From DASTDY01 sp035478375 (lineage in GTDB: Bacteria > Patescibacteriota > Saccharimonadia > Saccharimonadales > EFPC-124), in the NCBI GenBank assembly GCA_035478375.1, contig DATIJQ010000068.1, forward strand, positions 1-24,256: a stretch of DNA of 24,256 bases. The letters are read 5' to 3'. The translations under genes were made by a program, and so were the position numbers. The first letter of the stretch is position 1. The number at the start of each line of letters is the position of its first letter. The notes beneath the pieces are model-generated. The model did no database searches, was not told where the DNA came from, and saw nothing but the letters and a program-made list of their open reading frames with translations. Positions 14,216 through 21,131 of this stretch are shown here, in pieces.

Positions 14216-14697
14216 TGAAAGTTAACGATTTACAAGTCGATGCCCACAAAGCCCGCAAGCGCGTTGGCCGTGGTATTTCGGCTGGTGGTGGTAAAACTGC
14301 CGGTCGCGGTACAAAAGGTCAAAATGCTCGCACTGGTAAAAAACTGCGCGCCACTTTCATGGGTGGTCAGGGGTCGTTAGTACAACGTATCCCTAAAAAG
14401 AAGGGTTTTAAGAGCATCCACGTGCCCGCCCAAATTATTTACACTGACATGCTGAGCGAGCTTGCTGGCAAGACCGCAGACAACATGACCACATTCGAAG
14501 CTGGTTTAATCGCCACGCCATTCCACACCGTAAAAGTTATTTTACGCGGTGAAGTTACTGGCGCTGTTGTGGTTAAATTGCAAGGCGCAAGTAAAGGCGC
14601 GCAAGAGGCCATTGCCAAAGCCGGTGGTAGTTTTGCCAAAACGCCAGTACCAAACTTGCCTGCAAGTGCACGCAAAAAAGACGAAGAAGCCAAATAG
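14215..14697 (+). CDS. rplO: 50S ribosomal protein L15
   Basis: L15 is a late-assembly protein that threads through the 23S core. The 160-aa product has the glycine-rich N-terminal arm KRVGRGISAGGGKTAGRGTKGQNARTG, the FMGGQGSLVQRIPKKKGFKS segment and a C-terminal domain with VILRGEVTGAVVVKLQGASKGAQEAIAKAGG. A lysine/glutamate tail closes it. It directly follows rpsE by a one-base overlap, so L30 is missing from its usual place. It is the last gene of the rplC-rplO run and is followed by a strong terminator, so secY is not part of the same unit. Confidence 0.98.
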   Translation: MKVNDLQVDAHKARKRVGRGISAGGGKTAGRGTKGQNARTGKKLRATFMGGQGSLVQRIPKKKGFKSIHVPAQIIYTDMLSELAGKTADNMTTFEAGLIATPFHTVKVILRGEVTGAVVVKLQGASKGAQEAIAKAGGSFAKTPVPNLPASARKKDEEAK

Positions 14698-14710
14698 TTT
14701 TTACAAACGC

Positions 14711-14743
14711 AAAAAACGCGCGCCGCAAATTGGCGCGTTTTTT
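14711..14743 (+). terminator. Terminator after rplO
   Basis: CGCGCC (14719-14724) pairs with GGCGCG (14732-14737) around a 7-nt loop. An A run (14711-14716) and a T run (14738-14743) extend the stem past a two-base CG bulge. It closes the rplC-rplO run. Confidence 0.92.
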
Positions 14744-14790
14744 GTATTTATTGTATAGCTCTAGCAACCGGTGCGCACAAAAAAATAAGC

Positions 14791-14796
14791 TATAAT
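14791..14796 (+). promoter_or_regulatory. Likely -10 box for the 14832 gene
   Basis: A perfect TATAAT lies between the rplO terminator and the next gene. No good -35 hexamer is found at 16-18 bases upstream, so the promoter is incomplete by eye. Transcription would start near 14803, leaving a leader of about 30 nt with GGGAGG as ribosome binding site. Confidence 0.5.
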
Positions 14797-14831
14797 CAAT
14801 ATGGTGCCATTTTGACTTTTGGGAGGTGTTA

Positions 14832-15248
14832 GTGACGCTGCCGATCGACCTTGCCGAGCGGGTGCTCGATTCGCTTTTAGACGACCTGGATGGAACGCGT
14901 GTTAGGACAGGTGACGTAAAGCAACAGATCATTGCGCACTGTGCGGCTCTGGGCTACGATATCGGGCCGAAACATGCGCAAAGTATCTTGAGTAATCTGG
15001 TCAACCGAGGGCTCTTGAGGCGTCATCCGGTGGCTGGCGTTGAATACATTGTGTCTACAGCCGAATACGACAAAGTCGAACGCGAATCGTACATACCCAT
15101 CCTGCCCCTGGACGCCCGGCAAATGTTATTTGTCGGTCCACCGTCTAACCTGGAGCCGGGGATCGACGCACTGTCGACACGAGTGATCAGGGATTTGCAG
15201 CGCGAATTCCACCGTACCGCAGGGGGCCGACGCAATAAATTCCAATAG
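14832..15248 (+). CDS. Small winged-helix-like protein, function unknown
   Basis: I do not recognise a specific family. I place the start at GTG 14832, five bases after GGGAGG; an in-frame GTG at 14826 overlaps that ribosome binding site. The 138-aa product reads like a winged helix-turn-helix in its first half: an N-terminal helix (LAERVLDSLLDDL), then VKQQIIAHCAALGYDIGPKH, a probable recognition helix AQSILSNLVNRGLLRR and a wing HPVAGVEYIVS. The second half (PILPLDARQMLFVGPPSNLE and onward) has no pattern I know. It is an extra gene between rplO and secY with its own -10 box and a GC-rich hairpin behind it. A DNA-binding regulator is likely from the fold pattern; its target is not visible. 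Confidence 0.7.
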   Translation: MTLPIDLAERVLDSLLDDLDGTRVRTGDVKQQIIAHCAALGYDIGPKHAQSILSNLVNRGLLRRHPVAGVEYIVSTAEYDKVERESYIPILPLDARQMLFVGPPSNLEPGIDALSTRVIRDLQREFHRTAGGRRNKFQ

Positions 15249-15260
15249 CGAATGGCGACG

Positions 15261-15286
15261 CTGCCCGGTGCCCTGCGCCCGGGCAG
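15261..15286 (+). terminator. GC-rich hairpin after the 14832 gene
   Basis: CTGCCCGG (15261-15268) and CCGGGCAG (15279-15286) form a perfect 8-bp stem with a 10-nt loop, 12 bases after the stop. There is no U tract directly behind it, so termination efficiency is uncertain. Confidence 0.55.
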
Positions 15287-15365
15287 TAAACCCATGGCAA
15301 AAGTTGCTCACTTTTTAGCCAAAGTGTGCTATCGTTTAAGTAAAGACTTAATGACCGAATAACCT

Positions 15366-16790
15366 ATGAATTTCAGAAATATCCTCAAATCCCTCAAAAG
15401 CCGTGACATGCAGAAGCGTTTGCTGATTGTCGTTGGCCTTATTATTGCGTACCGGTTTTTGGCGCACGTTCCAGTACCGCTGGCGCAACCGACCGAACTT
15501 AAACAGGTGCTTAGCAACGTTTTAAGCCAAAGCGATTTGGGCGGTTTTATTAATATCTTATCTGGTGGCGCGTTGGCTAACCTGTCTATTGTGTTGGTTG
15601 GTTTGTCGCCATACATTACCGCGTCAGTTATTACGCAGTTGCTAACTAAAGCCATCCCAAGTCTCGAAGAACTGCATAAAGATGGTGAAGTCGGTCGCCG
15701 TAAAATCCAGCAATGGACACGTATTATTACGTTACCGCTAGCTATTCTGCAATCGATTGCTTTTATATTCATTTTGCGACAAACTGTGCTTGCTGGTAAT
15801 ACGGGGGTAGATATCACTGCTCACACCTCACCGCTACAATGGATAATTATGGTTGGCGCAATGACAGCCGGCGCCATGCTACTTATGTGGTTGGGCGAAC
15901 TTATGACAGAACAAGGCGTGGGTAATGGTATGTCGTTGCTTATTTTTGCCGGTATTATTAGCCAAATGCCACAGACGCTTGGCACACTTTTATCGTCAGT
16001 GACTAACGTGCAGTCTAGTGCCGATGCCCTTCACGTATTTAACTGGTTTACCATTCCACTAAACGCCTTTGCCCTTGGAGTGACTACGGCGTTGGCGGTT
16101 GCCGGTTTAATTGTGTTGTACCTCATCGTTAAAATTAACGAAGCGCAGCGCGTCATTACTATTAATTACGCCAAACGTGTACAGGGTAACCGCGAATACG
16201 GTGGCGTCACCAGTATTCTGCCGGTTAAACTTATTACCGCCGGTGTGATTCCTGTTATTTTTGCTGTTGCTTTTTTGGCGCTGCCAGCGTTTGTGGGGCA
16301 AGTGCTTAAAGGTATGTCTAATCCGCAGTGGCACACTATTGGCACCAACCTTGCCACGTGGTTCCAAACGCCAAATGCCCAGAACTTTGCGGCTGGCGAT
16401 GTTACTACTTTAATCTACCCAGCCATTTACCTTGTACTTGTGGTGGCGTTTACGTATTTTTACACCAGCATTGTTTTTAATGCGACCGAAATCGCCGAGA
16501 ACTTGCAAAAGCAGGGCGGTTTTGTCGCCAACATTCGCCCCGGTCAGCAGACCGAAAAATACCTAAAACGTGTTGTTACTCGCCTAACGTTGTTTGGCTC
16601 AATTGCCCTTGGTATTATTGCGGTACTGCCATTTGTGACTGAGTTTGTGTTTGCAAAGCTTGGCGTCACGGGCATTCAAAACCTTGCGGTTGGTGGTACG
16701 GGGTTGTTAATTGTTGTGTCGGTGACACTCGAAACCTTGCGCCAGATCAACTCACGCGCACTTATGATTACGTACGATCAAGATTATTAG
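15366..16790 (+). CDS. secY: Protein translocase subunit SecY
   Basis: SecY is the channel of the Sec translocon in the cytoplasmic membrane. The 474-aa product is about 30 residues longer than E. coli SecY and shows the pattern of ten TM helices. Family landmarks are MQKRLLIVVGLIIAYRF at the first helix, ADLGGFINILSGGAL-like plug region (QSDLGGFINILSGGALANLS), GLSPYITASVITQLL of TM2, GNGMSLLIFAGI of TM5, YAKRVQGNREYGGVTSILPVKL before TM7 and IAENLQKQGGFVANIRPGQQTEKYL in the C5 loop. No Shine-Dalgarno is visible before the ATG (AATAACCT). It normally belongs to the spc operon, but here a terminator and an extra gene separate it from rplO. adk and map do not follow it. Confidence 0.98.
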   Translation: MNFRNILKSLKSRDMQKRLLIVVGLIIAYRFLAHVPVPLAQPTELKQVLSNVLSQSDLGGFINILSGGALANLSIVLVGLSPYITASVITQLLTKAIPSLEELHKDGEVGRRKIQQWTRIITLPLAILQSIAFIFILRQTVLAGNTGVDITAHTSPLQWIIMVGAMTAGAMLLMWLGELMTEQGVGNGMSLLIFAGIISQMPQTLGTLLSSVTNVQSSADALHVFNWFTIPLNAFALGVTTALAVAGLIVLYLIVKINEAQRVITINYAKRVQGNREYGGVTSILPVKLITAGVIPVIFAVAFLALPAFVGQVLKGMSNPQWHTIGTNLATWFQTPNAQNFAAGDVTTLIYPAIYLVLVVAFTYFYTSIVFNATEIAENLQKQGGFVANIRPGQQTEKYLKRVVTRLTLFGSIALGIIAVLPFVTEFVFAKLGVTGIQNLAVGGTGLLIVVSVTLETLRQINSRALMITYDQDY

Positions 16791-16863
16791 TTTAAAGCTG
16801 CCGGGCGTCGTGGTCTTGTCGGCCAATCGTTTGGTACACTGCTCCCTATATTCTCACTGTTAT

Positions 16864-17011
16864 TACGGCTGCAGACAGTAGCCGTAGGTGTGTCAAGGAC
16901 GGTGAATAGTGAAGCAAGAGTAACCAGTTTAGTGGAATTTCAACCCTTGAATCCCACCCAAAACCTGCTAAAGTAAGAGTATCGCGCTGCACATATAGCG
17001 AAAACGTGCAG
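16864..17011 (+). other. Structured part of the secY-infA gap
   Basis: The 282-nt gap from 16791 to 17072 holds no gene I can see. It carries two hairpins: TACGGCT (16864-16870) with AGCCGTA (16880-16886), and CTGCAC (16987-16992) with GTGCAG (17006-17011), the second followed by a weakly T-rich run. Nearer the gene is the infA promoter. A small RNA or an unrecognised leader is possible; adk and map, usual at this place, are absent. Confidence 0.4.
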
Positions 17012-17028
17012 AATCTTTATTATAGTGC

Positions 17029-17057
17029 TTTACAACAGAGGCAAACCTCTGTATAAT
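17029..17057 (+). promoter_or_regulatory. Promoter of infA with an inverted repeat filling its spacer
   Basis: TTTACA (17029-17034), exactly 17 bases, then TATAAT (17052-17057). The spacer is almost entirely the perfect inverted repeat ACAGAGG (17035-17041), CAAA, CCTCTGT (17046-17052). This is the classic place for a repressor operator. Transcription would start near 17064, giving a leader of about nine nt. Confidence 0.85.
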
Positions 17058-17072
17058 CAGTAATTGTAGCTT

Positions 17073-17363
17073 ATGGCCAATAAGAAGAGAAACGCTAAGC
17101 CCAATGCTAACAACCGCAAACGCGCTCAGTCGCAAGCACCGGTTGCCAGCAAAGAGGTGATTAAACTCAGCGGTCGGGTTGTGGAAGCACTCCCCGGCGC
17201 TAAGTTCAATGTGGAGCTCGAAAATGGTCATATAATCCTTTGTCATGTTGCTGGTAAAATGCGCAAGCACTTTATCCGCCTCGTGCCAGGGGACAAGGTA
17301 GAAGTTGAGTTAACCCCTTACGATCTTACAAAGGGCAGAATCATCTTCCGCCTCAGAGATTAA
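17073..17363 (+). CDS. infA: Translation initiation factor IF-1 with a basic N-terminal extension
   Basis: IF-1 blocks the ribosomal A site during initiation. The S1-like OB-fold runs from about residue 27 to 96: EVIKLSGRVVEALPGAKFNVELENGHIILCHVAGKMRKHFIRLVPGDKVEVELTPYDLTKGRIIFR, a full match to the family. The first 26 residues (MANKKRNAKPNANNRKRAQS and on) are an extra Lys/Arg/Asn-rich segment; typical IF-1 is about 72 aa, this one 96. No alternative start closer to the core is available, since the only in-frame candidate, a GTG in KEV, would cut into the domain. The gene starts 15 bases after its -10 box with no Shine-Dalgarno. It opens the run to rpsI. Confidence 0.96.
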   Translation: MANKKRNAKPNANNRKRAQSQAPVASKEVIKLSGRVVEALPGAKFNVELENGHIILCHVAGKMRKHFIRLVPGDKVEVELTPYDLTKGRIIFRLRD

Positions 17364-17382
17364 TATAACAGGAGACGAACGC

Positions 17383-17499
17383 GTGCACGTTCAGCCAAGT
17401 ATCAAACGACGCAGCCCAACTGGTTACTTTGCTCGCCGCAAAGGCCGGCTGTATTTCATCGACAAAAAGAAACGTCGTCTTAACCAGAGGGCAGGGTAA
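17383..17499 (+). CDS. rpmJ: 50S ribosomal protein L36, zinc-free type
   Basis: L36 is the smallest ribosomal protein, binding 23S rRNA near the base of the L7/L12 stalk. The frame starts at GTG with AGGAGA seven bases upstream and encodes 38 residues: MHVQPSIKRRSPTGYFARRK followed by GRLYFIDKKKRRLNQRAG. It aligns with the usual L36 (basic start, RRKGR-x-x-x-I turn, KxxQxG ending), but the CxxC and CxxxxH zinc ligands are gone: it has no cysteine, and its only histidine is His2, well away from them. Position between infA and rpsM is the standard one. It is shorter than most gene finders' length limit and easy to miss. Confidence 0.93.
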   Translation: MHVQPSIKRRSPTGYFARRKGRLYFIDKKKRRLNQRAG

Positions 17500-17502
17500 T
17501 TT

Positions 17503-17889
17503 ATGGCTCGTATTGCAGGAGTAAATATCCCCACCGACAAGCAAGTGCAAATTGCGCTTACGTATATTTACGGCATTGGCCCACATTTTGCTGCTAACAT
17601 TTTAAAGGCCACCAAAATTGAGCCAACCGCTCGCGTAAAAGACCTGAGCGAAAACGACGTTCAGGCAATTCGCGACGAAATCAACGCCAATTATACCGTA
17701 GAAGGCGAATTACAACGTGTTGTCACTGGCAACATCAAGCGCCTTAAAGAAATTAAAGCCTACCGTGGCCTTCGCCACACTGCAGGTTTGCCTAGTCGTG
17801 GCCAAGCTACGCGCACCAATGCACGTACTCGCCGCGGCAAAAAGACGACCGTAGGCGGCACTAAGAAGAAAGTCGCGTCAAAGACTTAG
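17503..17889 (+). CDS. rpsM: 30S ribosomal protein S13
   Basis: S13 sits in the small-subunit head and contacts P-site tRNA and L5. The 128-aa product shows MARIAGVNIPTDKQVQIALTYIYGIG, a helix-two-turn-helix with DVQAIRDEINANYTVEGELQRVVTGNIKRLKEIKAYRGLRHTAGLPSRGQATRTNARTRRG, and the basic tail KKTTVGGTKKKVASKT that reaches the P site. It begins three bases after the rpmJ stop, whose last codons provide AGGG as binding site. rpsK follows after ten bases. Confidence 0.99.
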   Translation: MARIAGVNIPTDKQVQIALTYIYGIGPHFAANILKATKIEPTARVKDLSENDVQAIRDEINANYTVEGELQRVVTGNIKRLKEIKAYRGLRHTAGLPSRGQATRTNARTRRGKKTTVGGTKKKVASKT

Positions 17890-17899
17890 GAGCACATGA

Positions 17900-18289
17900 A
17901 TGGCAGATAAACCTACTACTAAAAAGAAGCAAAAGCGCAGCGTTCCTTCTGGTGCTATGCACGTAAAGGCAACCTTTAACAACACGCTTGTTACTTTTAC
18001 CGATAAAAAAGGCAATGTTTTAACCCACGCCTCGGCTGGCGAAATGGGCTTCCGCGGTTCCAAAAAAGGCACAGCATATGCCGCTCAGGTTGCGAGTGAA
18101 AAAGCAGCAACTGCAGCTAAACAAACCTACGGCGTTTCATCTGTTGATGTATACGTAAAAGGTATTGGCTTGGGTCGCGATGCCGCAGTCCGTGCCCTGC
18201 AAGGCCAAGACATTGTTGTTGAGAGCATCAAAGATAAAACCGGTGAGGCACATGGTGGTGTGCGCCCACGTAAGGCTCGGAGGGCTTAA
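17900..18289 (+). CDS. rpsK: 30S ribosomal protein S11
   Basis: S11 lines the platform near the E site and the Shine-Dalgarno/anti-Shine-Dalgarno helix. The 129-aa product shows GAMHVKATFNNTLVTFTDKKGNVLTHASAGEMGFRGSKKGTAYAAQVASEKAA, then DVYVKGIGLGRDAAVRALQGQDIVVESIKDKTGEAHGGVRPRKARRA. The last segment has Val where most bacteria have Cys (NGCRPPK). AGGAG lies seven bases before the start. It is followed by rpsD after three bases. Confidence 0.98.
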   Translation: MADKPTTKKKQKRSVPSGAMHVKATFNNTLVTFTDKKGNVLTHASAGEMGFRGSKKGTAYAAQVASEKAATAAKQTYGVSSVDVYVKGIGLGRDAAVRALQGQDIVVESIKDKTGEAHGGVRPRKARRA

Positions 18290-18292
18290 TCC

Positions 18293-18910
18293 ATGGCACG
18301 TGATCGTAGCCCTATTGTTAAACAGTCGCGCCGTGAAGGTTACGCCCTTCACCCTAAAGCGCACAAAATTATGGCTAAAAAATCTGGCATCCCTGGCGTG
18401 CACGCCCATGGTCGCCAGAGCAAGCCAAGCATCTACTCAGTTCAGTTGCGCGAAAAGCAAAAAGTTCGTCGCTTATACGGTATGCTCGAAAAGCAGTTCG
18501 CCAACCTCATGAAAGAAGCCAGCCGCACCAAAGGCCAATCTGGCCAATTACTATTGCAGCTGCTTGAACGCCGCCTAGACAACGTTATTTACCGCGCCGG
18601 CTGGTCAGTAAGCCGCCGCGGCGCACGCCAACTTGCTAGCCACGGCCACTTTATGGTTAACGGCACGCGTGTTGACGTACCAAGTATCCGCGTTAAAGCT
18701 GGCGACGTTATTACGGTTCGTCCAGCAAGTGTTAAATCACATTATTTTGCAAACCTCGGTGACATTATTAAGGAAACTAATCAGCCAACCTATAGCTGGC
18801 TCAAGAGTGACCCCAAAAAGTTCACCATTACAGTAACTGGCCTGCCAAAACGCGAAGAAGCCGACCCCGATATTAACGAACAGCTGATAGTTGAGTACTA
18901 CTCACGTTAG
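18293..18910 (+). CDS. rpsD: 30S ribosomal protein S4
   Basis: S4 initiates assembly of the 16S 5' domain and, in E. coli, represses the alpha operon. The 205-aa product has a basic N-terminal domain without zinc cysteines (SRREGYALHPKAHKIMAKKSGIPGVHAHGRQSKPSIYSVQLREKQKVRRLYGMLEKQF) and the S4 RNA-binding domain LLQLLERRLDNVIYRAGWSVSRRGARQLASHGHFMVNGTRVDVPSIRVKAGDVI. It ends with IVEYYSR, the common terminal motif. rpoA follows after 36 bases, so S4 and the RNA polymerase alpha subunit share a transcript as in most bacteria. Confidence 0.99.
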   Translation: MARDRSPIVKQSRREGYALHPKAHKIMAKKSGIPGVHAHGRQSKPSIYSVQLREKQKVRRLYGMLEKQFANLMKEASRTKGQSGQLLLQLLERRLDNVIYRAGWSVSRRGARQLASHGHFMVNGTRVDVPSIRVKAGDVITVRPASVKSHYFANLGDIIKETNQPTYSWLKSDPKKFTITVTGLPKREEADPDINEQLIVEYYSR

Positions 18911-18946
18911 AAGACTTTGTAAAGAAGGCAAAGGAGAACGCCGCGA

Positions 18947-19870
18947 ATGAAAGTCATTCACAACCCAACGCTCGCTCACATTGACGAGCACACACCAACC
19001 AGCGCAACATTTGTTGTTGAGCCTCTACACACCGGTTACGGTATGACATTAGGCAACAGCTTACGTCGCGTGTTGCTTAGTAGCATCACCGGTAGCGCAA
19101 TTACCGCCTTTAAAATAGAAGGCGTTACCCACGAATTTACAACAGTTCCTGGTGTAAAAGAAGATGTCGTTGACATCATGATGAACCTCAAAAACGTTCG
19201 CGTTAAGAGTCACAGTGACGAACCAGTTACCTTGCGCCTAGAAAAGAAAGGCGCCGGTGCTGTCACTGCCGCCGACATCAAGGCAAACTCTGAGGTTGAC
19301 GTCGTTAACCCAGACGCTATCATTGCCACGATTGACGATCCTAAAACCACTATGATCATAGACATCGTTGTGGACAGCGGCCGTGGTTACCGCACCATCG
19401 AAGAATCTGCCCAAAAGCGCACCCACAGCGACTACATTGCGCTTGACGCATTGTTTAGTCCAGTCCTGCGCGTTCGCTACAAAGTAGAAAACACTCGTGT
19501 CGGCCAGGCAACTGACCTAGACAAACTCAGCTTAACCGTTGACACTGACGGTTCGTTGAGCCCACGCGATGCTTTTGAAGAAGCCGCCGCCATCCTAATT
19601 AACCAGTACACCGCGCTTGCCGGTAGCACTCGCGTTGAAGCTGGCCCAGCAGTTGGCAGTAAAAATTTGGACGCTGACGCCGCGCAGCTTATGACTTCTA
19701 TCGAAGACTTAAACCTGAGCGCTCGCACCACGAACGCCCTCATTAATAACGACATCCGCACCATTAACGATCTCGTGACTTTAAGCGACACGGAACTCCG
19801 CGAACTTAAAGGTTTTGGCAGCAAAGCCCTCGACGAAGTTAAAGAAAAATTGGCGGAGTTGGAGCTCTAA
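18947..19870 (+). CDS. rpoA: RNA polymerase alpha subunit
   Basis: The alpha subunit starts RNA polymerase assembly and binds UP elements and activators. The 307-aa product is shorter than the 329 aa of E. coli. The N-terminal dimerisation domain shows FVVEPLHTGYGMTLGNSLRRVLLSSITGSAITAFKIEGVTHEFTTVPGVKEDVVDIMMNLK. After a linker the C-terminal domain runs LNLSARTTNALINNDIRTINDLVTLSDTELRELKGFGSKALDEVKEKLAEL (about 255-305). Arg260 and Asn263 match the E. coli DNA-contacting Arg265 and Asn268, so UP-element binding is probably kept. AAGGAG lies ten bases before the ATG. rplQ follows after two bases. Confidence 0.99.
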   Translation: MKVIHNPTLAHIDEHTPTSATFVVEPLHTGYGMTLGNSLRRVLLSSITGSAITAFKIEGVTHEFTTVPGVKEDVVDIMMNLKNVRVKSHSDEPVTLRLEKKGAGAVTAADIKANSEVDVVNPDAIIATIDDPKTTMIIDIVVDSGRGYRTIEESAQKRTHSDYIALDALFSPVLRVRYKVENTRVGQATDLDKLSLTVDTDGSLSPRDAFEEAAAILINQYTALAGSTRVEAGPAVGSKNLDADAAQLMTSIEDLNLSARTTNALINNDIRTINDLVTLSDTELRELKGFGSKALDEVKEKLAELEL

Positions 19871-19872
19871 CT

Positions 19873-20277
19873 ATGCATCGCCACAGTAACGACGGTAGGA
19901 AATTCGGCCGCGAACGCGACCAACGCCGCGCCTTAATTAAAGGCTTGGCAACGTCGTTGGTTGAATACGGCCACATCGAAACCACCCTACCAAAAGCCAA
20001 AGAAATCGTCCCATACGTGGAAGATTTAATTACCAAAGCTAAAACCGGCAGCCTGCACGCCCGCCGTCAAATTATTGCCAGCCTCAGTACTATTGCTGCT
20101 GCTCACAAACTGGTTGACGACATTGCGCCAAAGCTGACTGGTCGCACCAGCGGTCACCTGCGCATTAAGCAAACTCGTTTGCGGATTGGCGACAACAGCC
20201 AAATGGCAACCGTTAGTTTTGTCGATGACATTGCTGCCGAAGCGCCAAAAGCTGCCACCGAAAAGGCGGGTAAATAA
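19873..20277 (+). CDS. rplQ: 50S ribosomal protein L17
   Basis: L17 sits at the tunnel exit rim. The 134-aa product starts MHRHSNDGRKFGRERDQRRALIKGLATSLVEYGHIETTLPKAKEIVPYVEDLITKAKTGSLHARRQI, the standard L17 pattern (usually MRHRKxGRKLGR); here the second residue is His and the third Arg. It ends with GRTSGHLRIKQTRLRIGDNSQMATVSFVD and an Ala/Lys tail of about 20 residues. It lies directly after rpoA. rplM follows after two bases. Confidence 0.97.
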   Translation: MHRHSNDGRKFGRERDQRRALIKGLATSLVEYGHIETTLPKAKEIVPYVEDLITKAKTGSLHARRQIIASLSTIAAAHKLVDDIAPKLTGRTSGHLRIKQTRLRIGDNSQMATVSFVDDIAAEAPKAATEKAGK

Positions 20278-20279
20278 TC

Positions 20280-20720
20280 ATGTTATTTAAGACCTATAAC
20301 CAAAAACCAGCCGAAGTGACTCGTAAATGGGTCGAGGTTGACGCTAGCGACGCAACGCTTGGCCGTCTTGCCACCACTGTTGCAACCTACCTCACTGGCA
20401 AAGCAAAGCCAACCTACACGGCCCACGTTGATGGCGGCGACTACGTCGTTGTTACCAACGCTGCCAACTTGGTAGTCACAGGCGACAAAATGGAAGCTAA
20501 AAAATACTACCGCCACTCTGGGTTTCCTGGCGGCATTAAAGAACGTAGCTTGGCCGAACAAATCGAAAAAGACCCGACTAAGGTCATCTACGATGCCGTT
20601 CGCGGTATGCTTCCTAAAAACAAGCTCATGGACGCGCGCCTAAAACGCCTTAAAGTGTACGCCGGCGCCGAGCACAACCACAGTGCCCAGGGCCCACAGA
20701 AAGTTAAGGTACAAAAATAA
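20280..20720 (+). CDS. rplM: 50S ribosomal protein L13
   Basis: L13 is an early-assembly large-subunit protein. The 146-aa product carries FKTYNQKPAEVTRKWVEVDASDATLGRLATTVATYLTGKAKPTYTAHVDGGDYVVVTNAANLVVTGDKMEAKKYYRHSGFPGGIKERSLAEQIEKDPTKVIYDAVRGMLPKNKL, which matches the family from end to end. The final RLKVYAGAEHNHSAQGPQ is the usual end. Its stop overlaps the rpsI start by one base. In this genome rplM-rpsI is joined to the alpha run instead of standing as a separate operon as in E. coli. Confidence 0.99.
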   Translation: MLFKTYNQKPAEVTRKWVEVDASDATLGRLATTVATYLTGKAKPTYTAHVDGGDYVVVTNAANLVVTGDKMEAKKYYRHSGFPGGIKERSLAEQIEKDPTKVIYDAVRGMLPKNKLMDARLKRLKVYAGAEHNHSAQGPQKVKVQK

Positions 20721-21115
20721 TGGCAAACTCATACTTTTACGGTCTTGGCCGTCGCAAAGCATCGACTGCCCGCGCTCGCGTGAGCACTGGCAAAGGCGCC
20801 ATCGTTATTAACGACAAAAAAGCCGAAGATTACTTGTGCAATAACGAAGCTTGGTTAAGCGAATTGCTACAACCACTACAGCTTATTGGCAAAGAAAAAG
20901 ACTTCGACATTAGCGTACACGTTAATGGTGGCGGTTTGGCTGGTCAAGTTGACGCAACTAAATTGGCCATCAGCAAAGCGCTTAGCGCAATGAACGATGA
21001 CCTCCGTGGTACGTTCAAAAAAGCAGGCTTGCTCAAACGCGACTCGCGCGAAAAAGAACCCAAAAAATACGGGTTGCGCAAGGCTCGCAAGCGCGAACAG
21101 TTCTCGAAGCGCTAA
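20720..21115 (+). CDS. rpsI: 30S ribosomal protein S9
   Basis: S9 has a C-terminal tail that touches P-site tRNA. The 131-aa product opens SYFYGLGRRKASTARARVSTGKGAIVINDKKAEDYL, continues DISVHVNGGGLAGQVDATKLAISKALSAMNDDLRGTFKKAGLLKRDSREKEPKKYGLRKARKREQFSKR and so ends in the conserved K-R pair that reaches the P-site anticodon. It overlaps rplM by one base. A strong terminator follows within 20 bases, so it closes the infA-rpsI run. Confidence 0.99.
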   Translation: MANSYFYGLGRRKASTARARVSTGKGAIVINDKKAEDYLCNNEAWLSELLQPLQLIGKEKDFDISVHVNGGGLAGQVDATKLAISKALSAMNDDLRGTFKKAGLLKRDSREKEPKKYGLRKARKREQFSKR

Positions 21116-21131
21116 AAAATACGCAAATTTT

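Noticed and set aside
14826..14831. Upstream GTG start for the winged-helix-like gene
   Set aside because: It overlaps the GGGAGG ribosome binding site; GTG 14832 is at the right distance.
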